Positions 1-7,838 of a stretch of DNA of 28,390 nt are shown here, one piece after another. Source of the stretch: Nautiliaceae bacterium (GTDB taxonomy: Bacteria; Campylobacterota; Campylobacteria; Campylobacterales; Nautiliaceae). Location of the stretch: NCBI GenBank assembly GCA_027008345.1, contig JALTBU010000088.1:1-28390 (forward strand), written 5' to 3'. The position numbers and the translations under genes were made by a program. The notes under the pieces are model-generated. The model made no database searches. It saw only the letters and a list, made by a program, of their open reading frames with translations, and was not told the DNA's origin. Numbering within the stretch: the stretch's first letter is position 1; each line of letters begins with the position of its first letter.

Positions 1-1071
1 GGAATTGAAATAAATGGAAATAATCCTTGGGATATTAAAGTTTTGGATAATAGAGCATATGAGAGAGTATTTAAATATGGAACTCTCGGATTTGGTGAAG
101 CTTATATGGATAAATGGATAGAAATAGATGAACTTGAAGAATTTTTTTACAGAATTTTTACAAATCATGTAGAAGACAAATTATTCACTCCTATGATGCT
201 GTTATACAAATTAAAATCAATGTTTTCTAATGATCCGTATGAAGTAGGAAAAGTTCATTATGATATCGGAAATGATTTATATGAAAAAATGCTTGATAAA
301 AGAATGATTTACAGTTGTGCATACTGGAAAAAGTGTGGTGATTTGCCAGAGGCTAAAAATTTAGATGAAGCACAAGAACATAAACTTGAAATGATTTGTA
401 GAAAATTAAAGTTGAAAGAAGGAGATACTGTTCTTGATATAGGATGTGGATGGGGTGGACTTTTAAAATATATGGCTGAAAAATATAAAATAAAAGGTGT
501 TGGTGTTTCTGTATCAAAAGAACAGATAAAATATGCAAACGAGCATAAAGGAGATTTGGATTTGGAATTTAGACTTTGTGATTATAGAGATGTAAAAGAG
601 AAATTTGATAAAGTTGTATCTGTTGGAATGTTTGAACATGTGGGATATAAACATTATAAAGAATTTATGAAAGTTGCAAACAGATGTCTAAAAGATGATG
701 GACTTTTTTTACTTCATACAATTGGTTCTCTAAGAAGTGTGAAATCATGTGATCCTTGGATTAACAAATATATTTTTCCAAATTCCATGCTTCCTTCTAT
801 TAAACAAATTTCAGAAGCGGCAGAAGGGCAATTTGTAATAGAAGATATTCATAATATAGGATATGAATATTATCCAACGCTTATGAGTTGGTATAAAAAT
901 TTTGTAAATTCATGGGATGAATTAAAAGACAAATATGATGAAAGATTTTTTAGAATGTGGAAGTTTTATCTTTTGTCATCTGCGGCATTTTTTAAAGCAA
1001 GAATTAATCAGGTTTGGCAAATAGTGTTTTCTAAATATGGAGTTAAAGGGGGATATGTAAGACCTTGTTAA
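1..1071 (+). CDS. cfa: Cyclopropane-fatty-acyl-phospholipid synthase, 5'-truncated by window edge
   Basis: SAM-dependent enzyme that adds a methylene bridge to unsaturated acyl chains of membrane phospholipids. The frame is open from base 1, and the residues before the TTG at 43 (including NNPWDIKV) match the family, so the real start lies upstream; about 25-35 residues are missing compared with the roughly 380-residue E. coli enzyme. Visible family features are GEAYMDKW near the N terminus, HYDIGNDLYEKML, YSCAYW, the SAM-binding loop VLDIGCGWGG, and GMFEHVG with the conserved Glu/His. It ends normally with TAA. The next gene is 46 bases downstream behind a possible promoter, so membership of the following operon is doubtful. 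Family assignment is secure. Confidence 0.93.
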   Translation, partial: GIEINGNNPWDIKVLDNRAYERVFKYGTLGFGEAYMDKWIEIDELEEFFYRIFTNHVEDKLFTPMMLLYKLKSMFSNDPYEVGKVHYDIGNDLYEKMLDKRMIYSCAYWKKCGDLPEAKNLDEAQEHKLEMICRKLKLKEGDTVLDIGCGWGGLLKYMAEKYKIKGVGVSVSKEQIKYANEHKGDLDLEFRLCDYRDVKEKFDKVVSVGMFEHVGYKHYKEFMKVANRCLKDDGLFLLHTIGSLRSVKSCDPWINKYIFPNSMLPSIKQISEAAEGQFVIEDIHNIGYEYYPTLMSWYKNFVNSWDELKDKYDERFFRMWKFYLLSSAAFFKARINQVWQIVFSKYGVKGGYVRPC

Positions 1072-1093
1072 CAATTCATTAACTCATTATTTA

Positions 1094-1099
1094 TATAAT
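1094..1099 (+). promoter_or_regulatory. Possible -10 box (TATAAT) ahead of the PqqD/ATP-grasp/decarboxylase run
   Basis: A perfect TATAAT lies in the 46-base gap after cfa, 18 bases before the ATG at 1118. The gap is AT-rich, and epsilon-proteobacterial sigma70 promoters often lack a clear -35 box. A start site here would leave a leader of only about 12 bases containing the AAAGGAG ribosome site at 1106-1112. In such AT-rich DNA a chance match is possible, hence the low confidence. Confidence 0.35.
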
Positions 1100-1117
1100 T
1101 TCAAAAAAGGAGTTGTA

Positions 1118-1351
1118 ATGCTTTTGAATGAAATGACGATTGATGAAAATAATATCGGATTTATACCATCTCTTGGTATCTCTTTTGAAATAAACGATAC
1201 TGCAAAAAGAATAATTGAACTTATTAAAGAAGGGAAAAGTAAAGAAGATATTGTAAAAATAATTTCTGATGAATTTGATGTAAGTTGGGGTGAAGCTTAT
1301 GCTGATGTAGAAGATTTTTTTATTAAACTTAAAGTTTATGGGCTTATATAA
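1118..1351 (+). CDS. PqqD-like small protein (RiPP recognition element fold)
   Basis: A 77-residue protein of the PqqD/RRE type: small winged-helix proteins that bind leader peptides and present them to modifying enzymes. The sequence follows the family pattern: an N-terminal beta part (residues 1-27, with GISFEIND), a helix TAKRIIELIKEGKS, an EDIVKIISDEFDVS helix-turn, and a C-terminal helix ADVEDFFIKLKVYGLI. ATG 1118 is preceded by a strong AAAGGAG. Its stop overlaps the ATP-grasp start by one base (TAATG), so the two are probably translationally coupled. It cannot be true PqqD, because no pqqA, pqqC or pqqE is nearby. Its partner is likely encoded in this run; the tail of the decarboxylase at 2368 is the best visible candidate. 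Fold is fairly sure; function unknown. Confidence 0.82.
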   Translation: MLLNEMTIDENNIGFIPSLGISFEINDTAKRIIELIKEGKSKEDIVKIISDEFDVSWGEAYADVEDFFIKLKVYGLI

Positions 1352-2358
1352 TGAGAGTGGCAATAAGCGGACTTAATAACACAGATAACCCAGCTCCGGG
1401 AATTGGTGTAGCTAAAAGTTTAAAGGGGCATAATTTAATAGGTCTTAGTTATGATGCAAATGAGCCTGGAATTTATCAGGGAATTTTTGAAAAAATTTAT
1501 CTTATGCCTTATCCTACCCTAGGGTATGAAGAGTTTAAGCAAAGAATTACTTATATTAAAGAAAAATCAAATATTGAAGTTGCAATTCCAACGCTTGATG
1601 CAGAACTTCCTCTTTATATTAAATATCAAGATGAAATTGATAAATTAGGAATAAAAACATATCTGCCAAGTATTGAATGTTTTGAAATGAGAGATAAAAG
1701 TAAGTTGCCTGAATTTAGTAAAAAACTTGGTGTAAAACATCCTAAAACTGTTCAAATAACATCTCTTGATGATTTAATTATTGCAACAAAAGAACTTGGA
1801 TTTCCTATAATGGTGAAAGGAAATTATTATAAGGCTTATAAAGCATATAATCTTGATGAAGCGATTGAGTATTACTATAAAATTTCAAATGAGTGGGGAT
1901 TCCCACTTTTAGCTCAGCAGGTAATAAGCGGGGTTGAAATAAATTACGTTGGACTTGGAGATGGAAAGGAATTGATTGGGGGAGTTGGAATTAAAAAACT
2001 TTCAACCACTGAACTTGGAAAAGTTTGGAGTGCTGTAAGCATCGATAATAAAGATCTTTTTGAAGTTAGTAAAAAATTCGTAGAAACAATTGGATGGAGA
2101 GGTGCATTTGAATTTGAAGCTATGAGTGATGGTAAGGATATTTATTTGATTGAAATTAATCCAAGATTTCCGGCTTGGGTTCATTTTGCCACAATGCTTG
2201 GAATTAATTTACCTGAAATGATGGTAAAACTTATAAATGGTGAAAAAGTAGAAAAAAAATATAATTATCCACTTGAAAAAATGTATATAAGATATGTAGA
2301 AGAAACTGTTGCAGATTTTAAAGATTTTACAACATTAATTAGTAAAAAAGAACTTTAA
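1351..2358 (+). CDS. ATP-grasp carboxylate-amine ligase (carbamoyl-phosphate synthase-like)
   Basis: A 335-residue ATP-grasp protein, a family that joins a carboxylate to an amine or other nucleophile through an acyl phosphate. The N-terminal part (1-110) has a pre-ATP-grasp fold beginning VAISGLNN. MRDKSKLPEFSKKLGV (about 112-127) leads into the ATP-grasp domain. FPIMVKGNYYKAY holds the nucleotide-binding lysine, QQVISGVEINYVG is the central strand, and GAFEFEA plus IYLIEINPRFPAW supply the Mg-ATP acidic residues and the Glu/Asn/Pro/Arg motif. All key residues look intact. There is no glutaminase partner or second ATP-grasp half, so it is not CarB. It sits between an RRE protein and a PLP decarboxylase, so an amino acid or peptide substrate is likely, but this is inferred. 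Confidence 0.85.
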   Translation: MRVAISGLNNTDNPAPGIGVAKSLKGHNLIGLSYDANEPGIYQGIFEKIYLMPYPTLGYEEFKQRITYIKEKSNIEVAIPTLDAELPLYIKYQDEIDKLGIKTYLPSIECFEMRDKSKLPEFSKKLGVKHPKTVQITSLDDLIIATKELGFPIMVKGNYYKAYKAYNLDEAIEYYYKISNEWGFPLLAQQVISGVEINYVGLGDGKELIGGVGIKKLSTTELGKVWSAVSIDNKDLFEVSKKFVETIGWRGAFEFEAMSDGKDIYLIEINPRFPAWVHFATMLGINLPEMMVKLINGEKVEKKYNYPLEKMYIRYVEETVADFKDFTTLISKKEL

Positions 2359-2367
2359 GGAGATAAA

Positions 2368-3708
2368 ATGAGTAAAAAATATGAAAAACCGACAATAATA
2401 AAAGTTGATTTTACAATGGCGAGCAAATACGGCAGTCCTCTTAAAACACAAAAAATAAGAAGTGAAATAGATGGAGTTAGTGTAAGTGATTTAGTAAAAG
2501 AATTTGGCTCTCCTTTGTTTGTGTTTTCACAAAAAACAATTGAAAATAAATATAATGAATTTAAAGAAGCTTTTACTTCAAGATATCCTGATACTGAATT
2601 TTGGTGGAGTTATAAGACAAATTATTTAGATGCAATTTGTAAAATTTATCATAAACTTGGAAGTAAAGCTGAGGTTGTTAGTGAATTTGAATATGAAAAA
2701 GCAAGAAGTCTTGGAATTGAAGGAAAAGATATTATTTTTAATGGACCTTATAAACCAAAAGAGGCTTTGAAAAAAGCAGTAAAAGAAGGTGCTAAAATTC
2801 ATATAGACCATTGGTATGAAATAAATGACCTTGAAGAAATTGCAGATGAGCTTGGAAGAGAAATTCCAGTGGCTATTAGATGTAATATGAATACAGGAGT
2901 TTATCCACAATGGAGTAGATTTGGATTTAATATAGATAATGGAGAAGCTTACGATGCGATTAAAAGAATTTATGAAGGTAAAAAGCTTTTCTTAACAGGG
3001 CTTCACTCTCATATTGGAACATTTATGTTAAGTGCTGCTGCTTATGGAGTTGAGACTAAAAAACTTATTGAACTTAAAAATAAAATTGAAGAAGATTTTG
3101 GATATGAAATTGAATATATAGATATTGGTGGTGGATTTGCTAGTAAAAATAGACTTAAAGGCGTTTATCAATCGCCAGAAGTGATAGTTCCAAGTGCTGA
3201 TGAATATGCCGAAGCTGTGTCTAATGCCATTTTTGAAAATAATAAAGGGAAGTTGCCTAAACTTTATCTTGAAACAGGAAGAGCATTAATTGATGAAGCG
3301 GGATATTTGCTTACAAGTGTATGGGCGTCTAAAAGACTGCCTGATGGTAAAAAAAGCTATATTGTGGATGCAGGGGTAAATCTATTATATACTGCGTTTT
3401 GGTATAACTTTGATATTGCACTTGATAAAAGATATGAAGGACTTAATGAACCATCAATGATAAATGGTCCGCTTTGTATGAATATTGATGTAATTGCAGA
3501 AAATATTATGCTTCCACCTCTAAATAGAGGTAGTATTTTAAGTATCTGGCCGGTGGGGGCTTATAATTATACACAGTCAATGCAGTTTATCAGATACAGG
3601 CCAAGAGTTGTATTAATAGACAAAAATTCAACACCTCATCTTATAAGAGAGGCTGATGATTTGGAATATGTAAGAGAAAAAGAGATAATTCCTGAATATT
3701 TAAAGTAA
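2368..3708 (+). CDS. Fold-type III PLP-dependent decarboxylase (LysA/ornithine decarboxylase-like) with N-terminal tail
   Basis: A 446-residue alanine-racemase-fold decarboxylase. Family marks are SYKTN with the PLP lysine (K83), HSHIGTF, the phosphate-binding IDIGGGF, LETGRAL (EPGR-like), and a C-terminal GPLCMNIDV followed by GAYNY. The conserved active-site Cys is present, but the usual acidic residue after it in DAP decarboxylases (CES) is Met here, so it is probably not LysA. The conserved domain begins near residue 35 (DGVSVSDLV). Before it is an unusual basic tail containing YEKPTII at residues 5-11, like the YxxP leader motif bound by RRE proteins. AAGGAGAT precedes the ATG, 9 bases after the ATP-grasp gene. 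Class is certain; the substrate is not known. Confidence 0.88.
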   Translation: MSKKYEKPTIIKVDFTMASKYGSPLKTQKIRSEIDGVSVSDLVKEFGSPLFVFSQKTIENKYNEFKEAFTSRYPDTEFWWSYKTNYLDAICKIYHKLGSKAEVVSEFEYEKARSLGIEGKDIIFNGPYKPKEALKKAVKEGAKIHIDHWYEINDLEEIADELGREIPVAIRCNMNTGVYPQWSRFGFNIDNGEAYDAIKRIYEGKKLFLTGLHSHIGTFMLSAAAYGVETKKLIELKNKIEEDFGYEIEYIDIGGGFASKNRLKGVYQSPEVIVPSADEYAEAVSNAIFENNKGKLPKLYLETGRALIDEAGYLLTSVWASKRLPDGKKSYIVDAGVNLLYTAFWYNFDIALDKRYEGLNEPSMINGPLCMNIDVIAENIMLPPLNRGSILSIWPVGAYNYTQSMQFIRYRPRVVLIDKNSTPHLIREADDLEYVREKEIIPEYLK

Positions 3709-3712
3709 TAAA

Positions 3713-5719
3713 ATGGATAAATTGAAAATTTTTTTCAAGCCTTATATTTCTATTTTATTTTTAAGAGATGTAAGAGCCGGATTTATTCTGTTTTTGCTCT
3801 CTTTTCTTCTTCCAAGTGTAGCGGTTTTAGGAATAGTGGCAATTGTTGCTACTATTGTATTTGCTGAAATTGCAGGAGTTAGAGAATATTATCTAAAATA
3901 TGGATTTTATCTTTATAATTCTTTGCTTGTTGGAATGGGAGTTGGATATTTTTTTGATGTCAGTGTGCTTACAATCATATTGACATCAATTTTAGCAGTT
4001 TTTACTTTTTTAATATCATTTGGCTTAAACAGATTATTTATAGCATATTCACTTCCGATTCTCTCTTTCCCTTTTGCTTTTGTAAGTATGGTTTTTTATC
4101 TTGCAAGTTTGAAATACAATACATTAATTACTAATATTCTTCACAGGGCTCCTTTATTTGACATTAATATATTTTTTAGTTCTTTTTTTAAATCGATGGG
4201 GACTATACTTTTCCTTCCATATAATATTGCAGGGCTTATAATTTCTTTAATTATTTTGTTTTATTCAAGAATTTTGTTTTTTTTATCCGTCATAGGATTT
4301 TTAACTGGGATTTGGATTCATTCATTGTTTGTACCTTTTAATGAGGCTTTGAATTCATTTTATAATTTTAATTTTATTCTAATAGCTATGGCACTTGGAG
4401 GAGTTTTTTTAGTTCCTAATATAAAAAGCTATATTATTGCATTAATTGGAGTAATTTTAGCAGTTGTTTTGATTGATGCTTTTGAGGTTTTTTTTAATAT
4501 TTATTCACTTCCTGTTTATACTCTTCCTTTTAATATAATAACAGTTTTGTTTATTTTACTTGCAAGTGTTGGTTACAGATATTTTAATTTTTCTATAAAA
4601 GGAACACCGGAAAAGTCGCTTGAATACTATCTTTCTAAGATTTACAGGTTTGGTGGGAACGAAATAAAAATAAATCTTCCTTTTTCTGGAAAATGGAGTG
4701 TTTATCAGGCATTTGATGATGAATGGACTCATAAAGGGGAATATAAGTATGCTTATGATTTTGTAATAAAAAAAGAGGGCAAAACTTACCAAAATGACGG
4801 TAAATTTTTAGAGGATTATTACGCTTATGGAGAATCTGTACTTGCACCTGTGAGTGGATATATAGTGGCATTAAGGGATGATTTGGAAGATAATTTTATA
4901 GGAAATGTTGATAGGATACATAATTGGGGAAATTATGTGATTATCAAAGATATAAGTGGTGCTTTTTATGTGGAGATTTCTCATTTAATGCAAAATTCAG
5001 TAAATGTAAAAATCGGTGATTATGTAGAAATGGGTCAGATTATAGGAAAATGCGGTAACAGTGGATATTCTCCTGAGCCTCATATTCATGTGCAAGTTCA
5101 AAGTTCTCCTTATTTAGGGGCTAAAACTCTTCCTTTTAAATTTATTGATTATATAAAAGGAAAAAGGCTTTATTATTATTCTCTTCCTAAAAAAGGAGAA
5201 GAAATTGAAGCAGTTATTATAGATAAAAGTTCTAAGTTAAGAATGAATTTTATTTTGGATGATGAGTTTATTTATGATGTATATGAAAATGACAAAAAGA
5301 TAAATGAAGTCACATTTAAAGTCAAAATGAACGAAAAAGGGGAATTTTATTTTACAGACGGTGAAAATAAATTATATTTTTATCTTGATATGAAAATGTT
5401 TTATTTTTATGAGTATGATGGAATTGAGAGTTATTTAAAAGAGCTTTTTAAACTTTCCCCAAGAATTCCATTAAGTAATAAAAATGTAATATATACTGAT
5501 TATTTACCATTGAATATTATTTTAAAAGGGATTAAAAAATATTTGACTGAATTTTTGCTTCCATTTAATTATAATATTTTTAACAGGCCTATTTTTTATG
5601 AAAAAAAACCTTTAGAAGTTTCATGTGATTATGGTAAAGTTACTTTTTCTTTTTATGAAAAAGGTTATAAAACAATAGAATTTAAAAATAAAAAACTTAT
5701 ATTAAGGAATGAAAAATGA
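3713..5719 (+). CDS. Urea transporter-like membrane domain fused to an M23 (LytM) peptidase domain
   Basis: A 668-residue fusion. Residues 1 to about 300 are strongly hydrophobic, with roughly ten membrane segments, and resemble the bacterial urea transporter family (RAGFILFLLSFLLPSVA, LYNSLLVGMGVGYFF, SLPILSFPFAF). Residues about 325-485 are a Zn-metallopeptidase of the M23 family with the full ligand set: H340, D349, then H457-I-H459, plus ISHL and the GQIIGKCGNSG turn. A C-terminal region of about 180 residues is unassigned. Only 4 bases separate it from the decarboxylase, with a weak ribosome site, and its end overlaps the TPR gene by 4 bases. The peptidase might cut peptidoglycan or a peptide substrate. 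Domain calls are good; the transported solute is unproven. Confidence 0.82.
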   Translation: MDKLKIFFKPYISILFLRDVRAGFILFLLSFLLPSVAVLGIVAIVATIVFAEIAGVREYYLKYGFYLYNSLLVGMGVGYFFDVSVLTIILTSILAVFTFLISFGLNRLFIAYSLPILSFPFAFVSMVFYLASLKYNTLITNILHRAPLFDINIFFSSFFKSMGTILFLPYNIAGLIISLIILFYSRILFFLSVIGFLTGIWIHSLFVPFNEALNSFYNFNFILIAMALGGVFLVPNIKSYIIALIGVILAVVLIDAFEVFFNIYSLPVYTLPFNIITVLFILLASVGYRYFNFSIKGTPEKSLEYYLSKIYRFGGNEIKINLPFSGKWSVYQAFDDEWTHKGEYKYAYDFVIKKEGKTYQNDGKFLEDYYAYGESVLAPVSGYIVALRDDLEDNFIGNVDRIHNWGNYVIIKDISGAFYVEISHLMQNSVNVKIGDYVEMGQIIGKCGNSGYSPEPHIHVQVQSSPYLGAKTLPFKFIDYIKGKRLYYYSLPKKGEEIEAVIIDKSSKLRMNFILDDEFIYDVYENDKKINEVTFKVKMNEKGEFYFTDGENKLYFYLDMKMFYFYEYDGIESYLKELFKLSPRIPLSNKNVIYTDYLPLNIILKGIKKYLTEFLLPFNYNIFNRPIFYEKKPLEVSCDYGKVTFSFYEKGYKTIEFKNKKLILRNEK

Positions 5720-6312
5720 AAAAATTTATATTGTTTTTGGCGGTTATTGTGTTTGCATTTTCAAATAAACAAATTCAAAATTTATATTATAAGTCTTATA
5801 ATTATGAAAAAATGGGTGATTATAAGGATGCTATTAAAGTATTAATTCCTCTATATGATAAATATCCAAATGGGTATACTATTAATCTCAGACTAGGATG
5901 GCTTTTTTATTTAAATAAAAATTATAAAAATGCACTTAAACATTATCAAAAAGCATCTTTGATTTTACCTTATTCAGTAGAACCAAAACTTGGTCTTATG
6001 AGAGTTTATCTGGCTATGGAAGATTATAAAAATGCTTTAAAAATAGGGAATTCTTTATTAAGAGAAGATTATTATAATTACTATGGTAATTATTATGAAA
6101 TGTTGGCTTTAAAAGGACTTAAAGATTATAAAAATGCTTTAAATATTGTAAATAAGATGCTTGCTTTATATCCTACTTCTGTTTTATTTTTAAATGAATT
6201 AGGAGAAATTTATTATATTGAGGATAAAAAAGATATTGCTAAACAGATTTTTGAAAATGTGTTAATATTAGACCCAAATAATATTACAGCAATGAAATAT
6301 ATTAAAAAGTAA
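5716..6312 (+). CDS. Exported TPR-repeat protein
   Basis: A 198-residue protein with an N-terminal signal sequence (KKFILFLAVIVFAFS) followed almost entirely by tetratricopeptide repeats. At least four helix pairs can be read, including NYEKMGDYKDAIKVLIPLYD, LNKNYKNALKHYQKA, YKNALKIGNSLL and DIAKQIFENVLILDPN. TPR proteins are scaffolds for protein complexes; with a signal peptide it should act in the periplasm or at the inner-membrane surface. ATG overlaps the stop of the transporter/peptidase gene (ATGA), pointing to coupled translation. The beta-barrel gene follows after 11 bases. The partner is unknown. Confidence 0.8.
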   Translation: MKKFILFLAVIVFAFSNKQIQNLYYKSYNYEKMGDYKDAIKVLIPLYDKYPNGYTINLRLGWLFYLNKNYKNALKHYQKASLILPYSVEPKLGLMRVYLAMEDYKNALKIGNSLLREDYYNYYGNYYEMLALKGLKDYKNALNIVNKMLALYPTSVLFLNELGEIYYIEDKKDIAKQIFENVLILDPNNITAMKYIKK

Positions 6313-6323
6313 AAGGAGATAAA

Positions 6324-7157
6324 ATGAAAAAATTATTAACTGCGGTTTTACTTACAGGTATTGGTTTTGCGGCAAATGTTAATATTGTGCCTTATGGAGG
6401 ATTTATTGATTATTCAAAATATACTATTAAAGATAAAGCATATGATGGCGGTGTTTATGTCGGATATTTTAATTTACCTTATAAATTCGAGATTGATGGA
6501 GAATTTTTACAGCTAAAATATAAAGATACAACTCCTGATTATTATGAAAGAGACTTAACTTTCATAGGAAGTTATTTTGTATGTAATAATTATAAAATTA
6601 AACTTGGTATCAGAAATATGTTTATCGATCAAAAAAACAATAGTGATGATTATGATAAAACATTTATTGCTGGTCTTTTGTATTATAAATATCTGAAATA
6701 TAATATGGGATTTGATTATTATTATACAAGCTATGACAATTTTCATGTAAGTCAAATTACACCTAAATTCGGGTTTTATTTTGGGAATTATTATTCAGAT
6801 GAAGGATCATTTTATTTTGGTGCCGATATAAACATTATAAAAATATCTGATAAATATATTGCAGATACAAAAGATGATACATATGTAAACAGCGATATTT
6901 CACTTTCAAATTTTAAAGGCCCTTGGAAAACGACACTTAAAGCTTCTCTTGGTAAAAATACATATAAAGTGGCAAAAGGTGGATTTGTAGTTTATAATTT
7001 AGGAGAAGAGTATCATTATACTTTCGGAATAGATATAAATTATAAACTGAATAAAAAGAGCGCTTTAACAATTGGTTATTCAAGAAGCAGATTTGATGAA
7101 AACAATCAAAAAGCATATTCAAACGTATATACAGCAAGTGTTTCATATAGTTTTTAA
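6324..7157 (+). CDS. Predicted outer-membrane beta-barrel protein
   Basis: A 277-residue protein with a signal peptide (KKLLTAVLLTGIGFAAN) followed by alternating aromatic/polar strands rich in Tyr, Phe, Lys and Asp, such as DGGVYVGYFNLPYKFEIDGE and NMGFDYYYTSYD. It ends YTASVSYSF; a terminal aromatic residue on a final strand is the usual barrel-assembly signal. About 12 strands are likely, but I cannot count them firmly. No named porin family is recognised. AAAAGGAGAT precedes the ATG. It closes the six-gene run and may let a substrate or product cross the outer membrane; that role is inferred from position only. Confidence 0.75.
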   Translation: MKKLLTAVLLTGIGFAANVNIVPYGGFIDYSKYTIKDKAYDGGVYVGYFNLPYKFEIDGEFLQLKYKDTTPDYYERDLTFIGSYFVCNNYKIKLGIRNMFIDQKNNSDDYDKTFIAGLLYYKYLKYNMGFDYYYTSYDNFHVSQITPKFGFYFGNYYSDEGSFYFGADINIIKISDKYIADTKDDTYVNSDISLSNFKGPWKTTLKASLGKNTYKVAKGGFVVYNLGEEYHYTFGIDINYKLNKKSALTIGYSRSRFDENNQKAYSNVYTASVSYSF

Positions 7158-7774
7158 TGCGTGGGTTTATACTTCATACAGTAAAAGTCAGAGATGAAGA
7201 TCTTATTGTAAGGATATTGACTGAAAATGAAGTTTTAACACTTTATAGATTTTATGGTGCAAGACATTCATATATAAATGTGGGGTATCATATTGATTTT
7301 GTTATAGAAGAATCTCCAAAAACTACTATAAAAAGACTAAGAAACGTAACACAACTTCCTTTTTCTTTTCTTTTTGATTTACAGAAAATGCTTGATTTTA
7401 AAATTTTTATAAATCTTCTTAACAAGCATTTGAGTGATGTTTCTAAGATTAATAATTTTTATTATAATTTATTGATTGAAATTACTGAGAAAATGAAAAA
7501 CAGGGATTCAAAAAGACTTTTGATTGAAAGTTATATAAAACTGTTGCAAAAAGAAGGAAGGCTTCATAAAGAATTTGAATGTTTTTTGTGCGAACGTAAA
7601 ATTGAAAATAAAGTGGCACTTGCAAGAGCTTTTTTACCGGCTCATGAAAAATGTATTTATGAACAAGGATTTGAAAAAGAAAAAATAAAAGATTTGTTTG
7701 AAAATCACAAAACACTACTTTTTAATGATGAAGAGATAGAAAGACTTTGGAAAATATTGAATTTAGGATTTTGA
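7157..7774 (+). CDS. recO: Recombination/repair protein RecO, epsilon-type
   Basis: A 205-residue RecO, which loads RecA onto SSB-coated single strands in the RecFOR pathway. The N-terminal OB-fold begins RGFILHTVKVRDEDLIVRIL, followed by TLYRFYGARHS, typical of the short RecO of Campylobacter and Helicobacter. A helical domain follows, then a possible metal-binding ECFLCERK near residue 142 with a later HEKC. The start overlaps the barrel gene stop by one base (TAATG) without a separate ribosome site, so translation probably depends on the gene upstream. Function is unlikely to be linked to that cluster. The TGA stop lies inside the first unit of a TG-rich octamer array. Confidence 0.88.
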   Translation: MRGFILHTVKVRDEDLIVRILTENEVLTLYRFYGARHSYINVGYHIDFVIEESPKTTIKRLRNVTQLPFSFLFDLQKMLDFKIFINLLNKHLSDVSKINNFYYNLLIEITEKMKNRDSKRLLIESYIKLLQKEGRLHKEFECFLCERKIENKVALARAFLPAHEKCIYEQGFEKEKIKDLFENHKTLLFNDEEIERLWKILNLGF

Positions 7775-7811
7775 ATGGGTGAATGAGTGGATGGGTGGAT
7801 GGGTGTATGGA
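7772..7811. repeat. TG-rich octamer array (five units) after recO
   Basis: Five successive 8-base units fit TGRATGRG: TGAATGGG, TGAATGAG, TGGATGGG, TGGATGGG and TGTATGGA. The first unit holds the recO stop codon. The region is far more G-rich than its surroundings, and the closely spaced GG/GGG runs could support a two-tier G-quadruplex on this strand. A related array lies after the next gene at 8975-9006. Confidence 0.8.
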
Positions 7812-7838
7812 CAAGAAAATTAAAATGGAGAAGAGAAA

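Noticed and set aside
1072..1117. Short precursor peptide gene between cfa and the PqqD-like gene
   Set aside because: The 46-base gap has no start codon with ribosome site leading to a peptide; other gaps in the run are too short to hold one.
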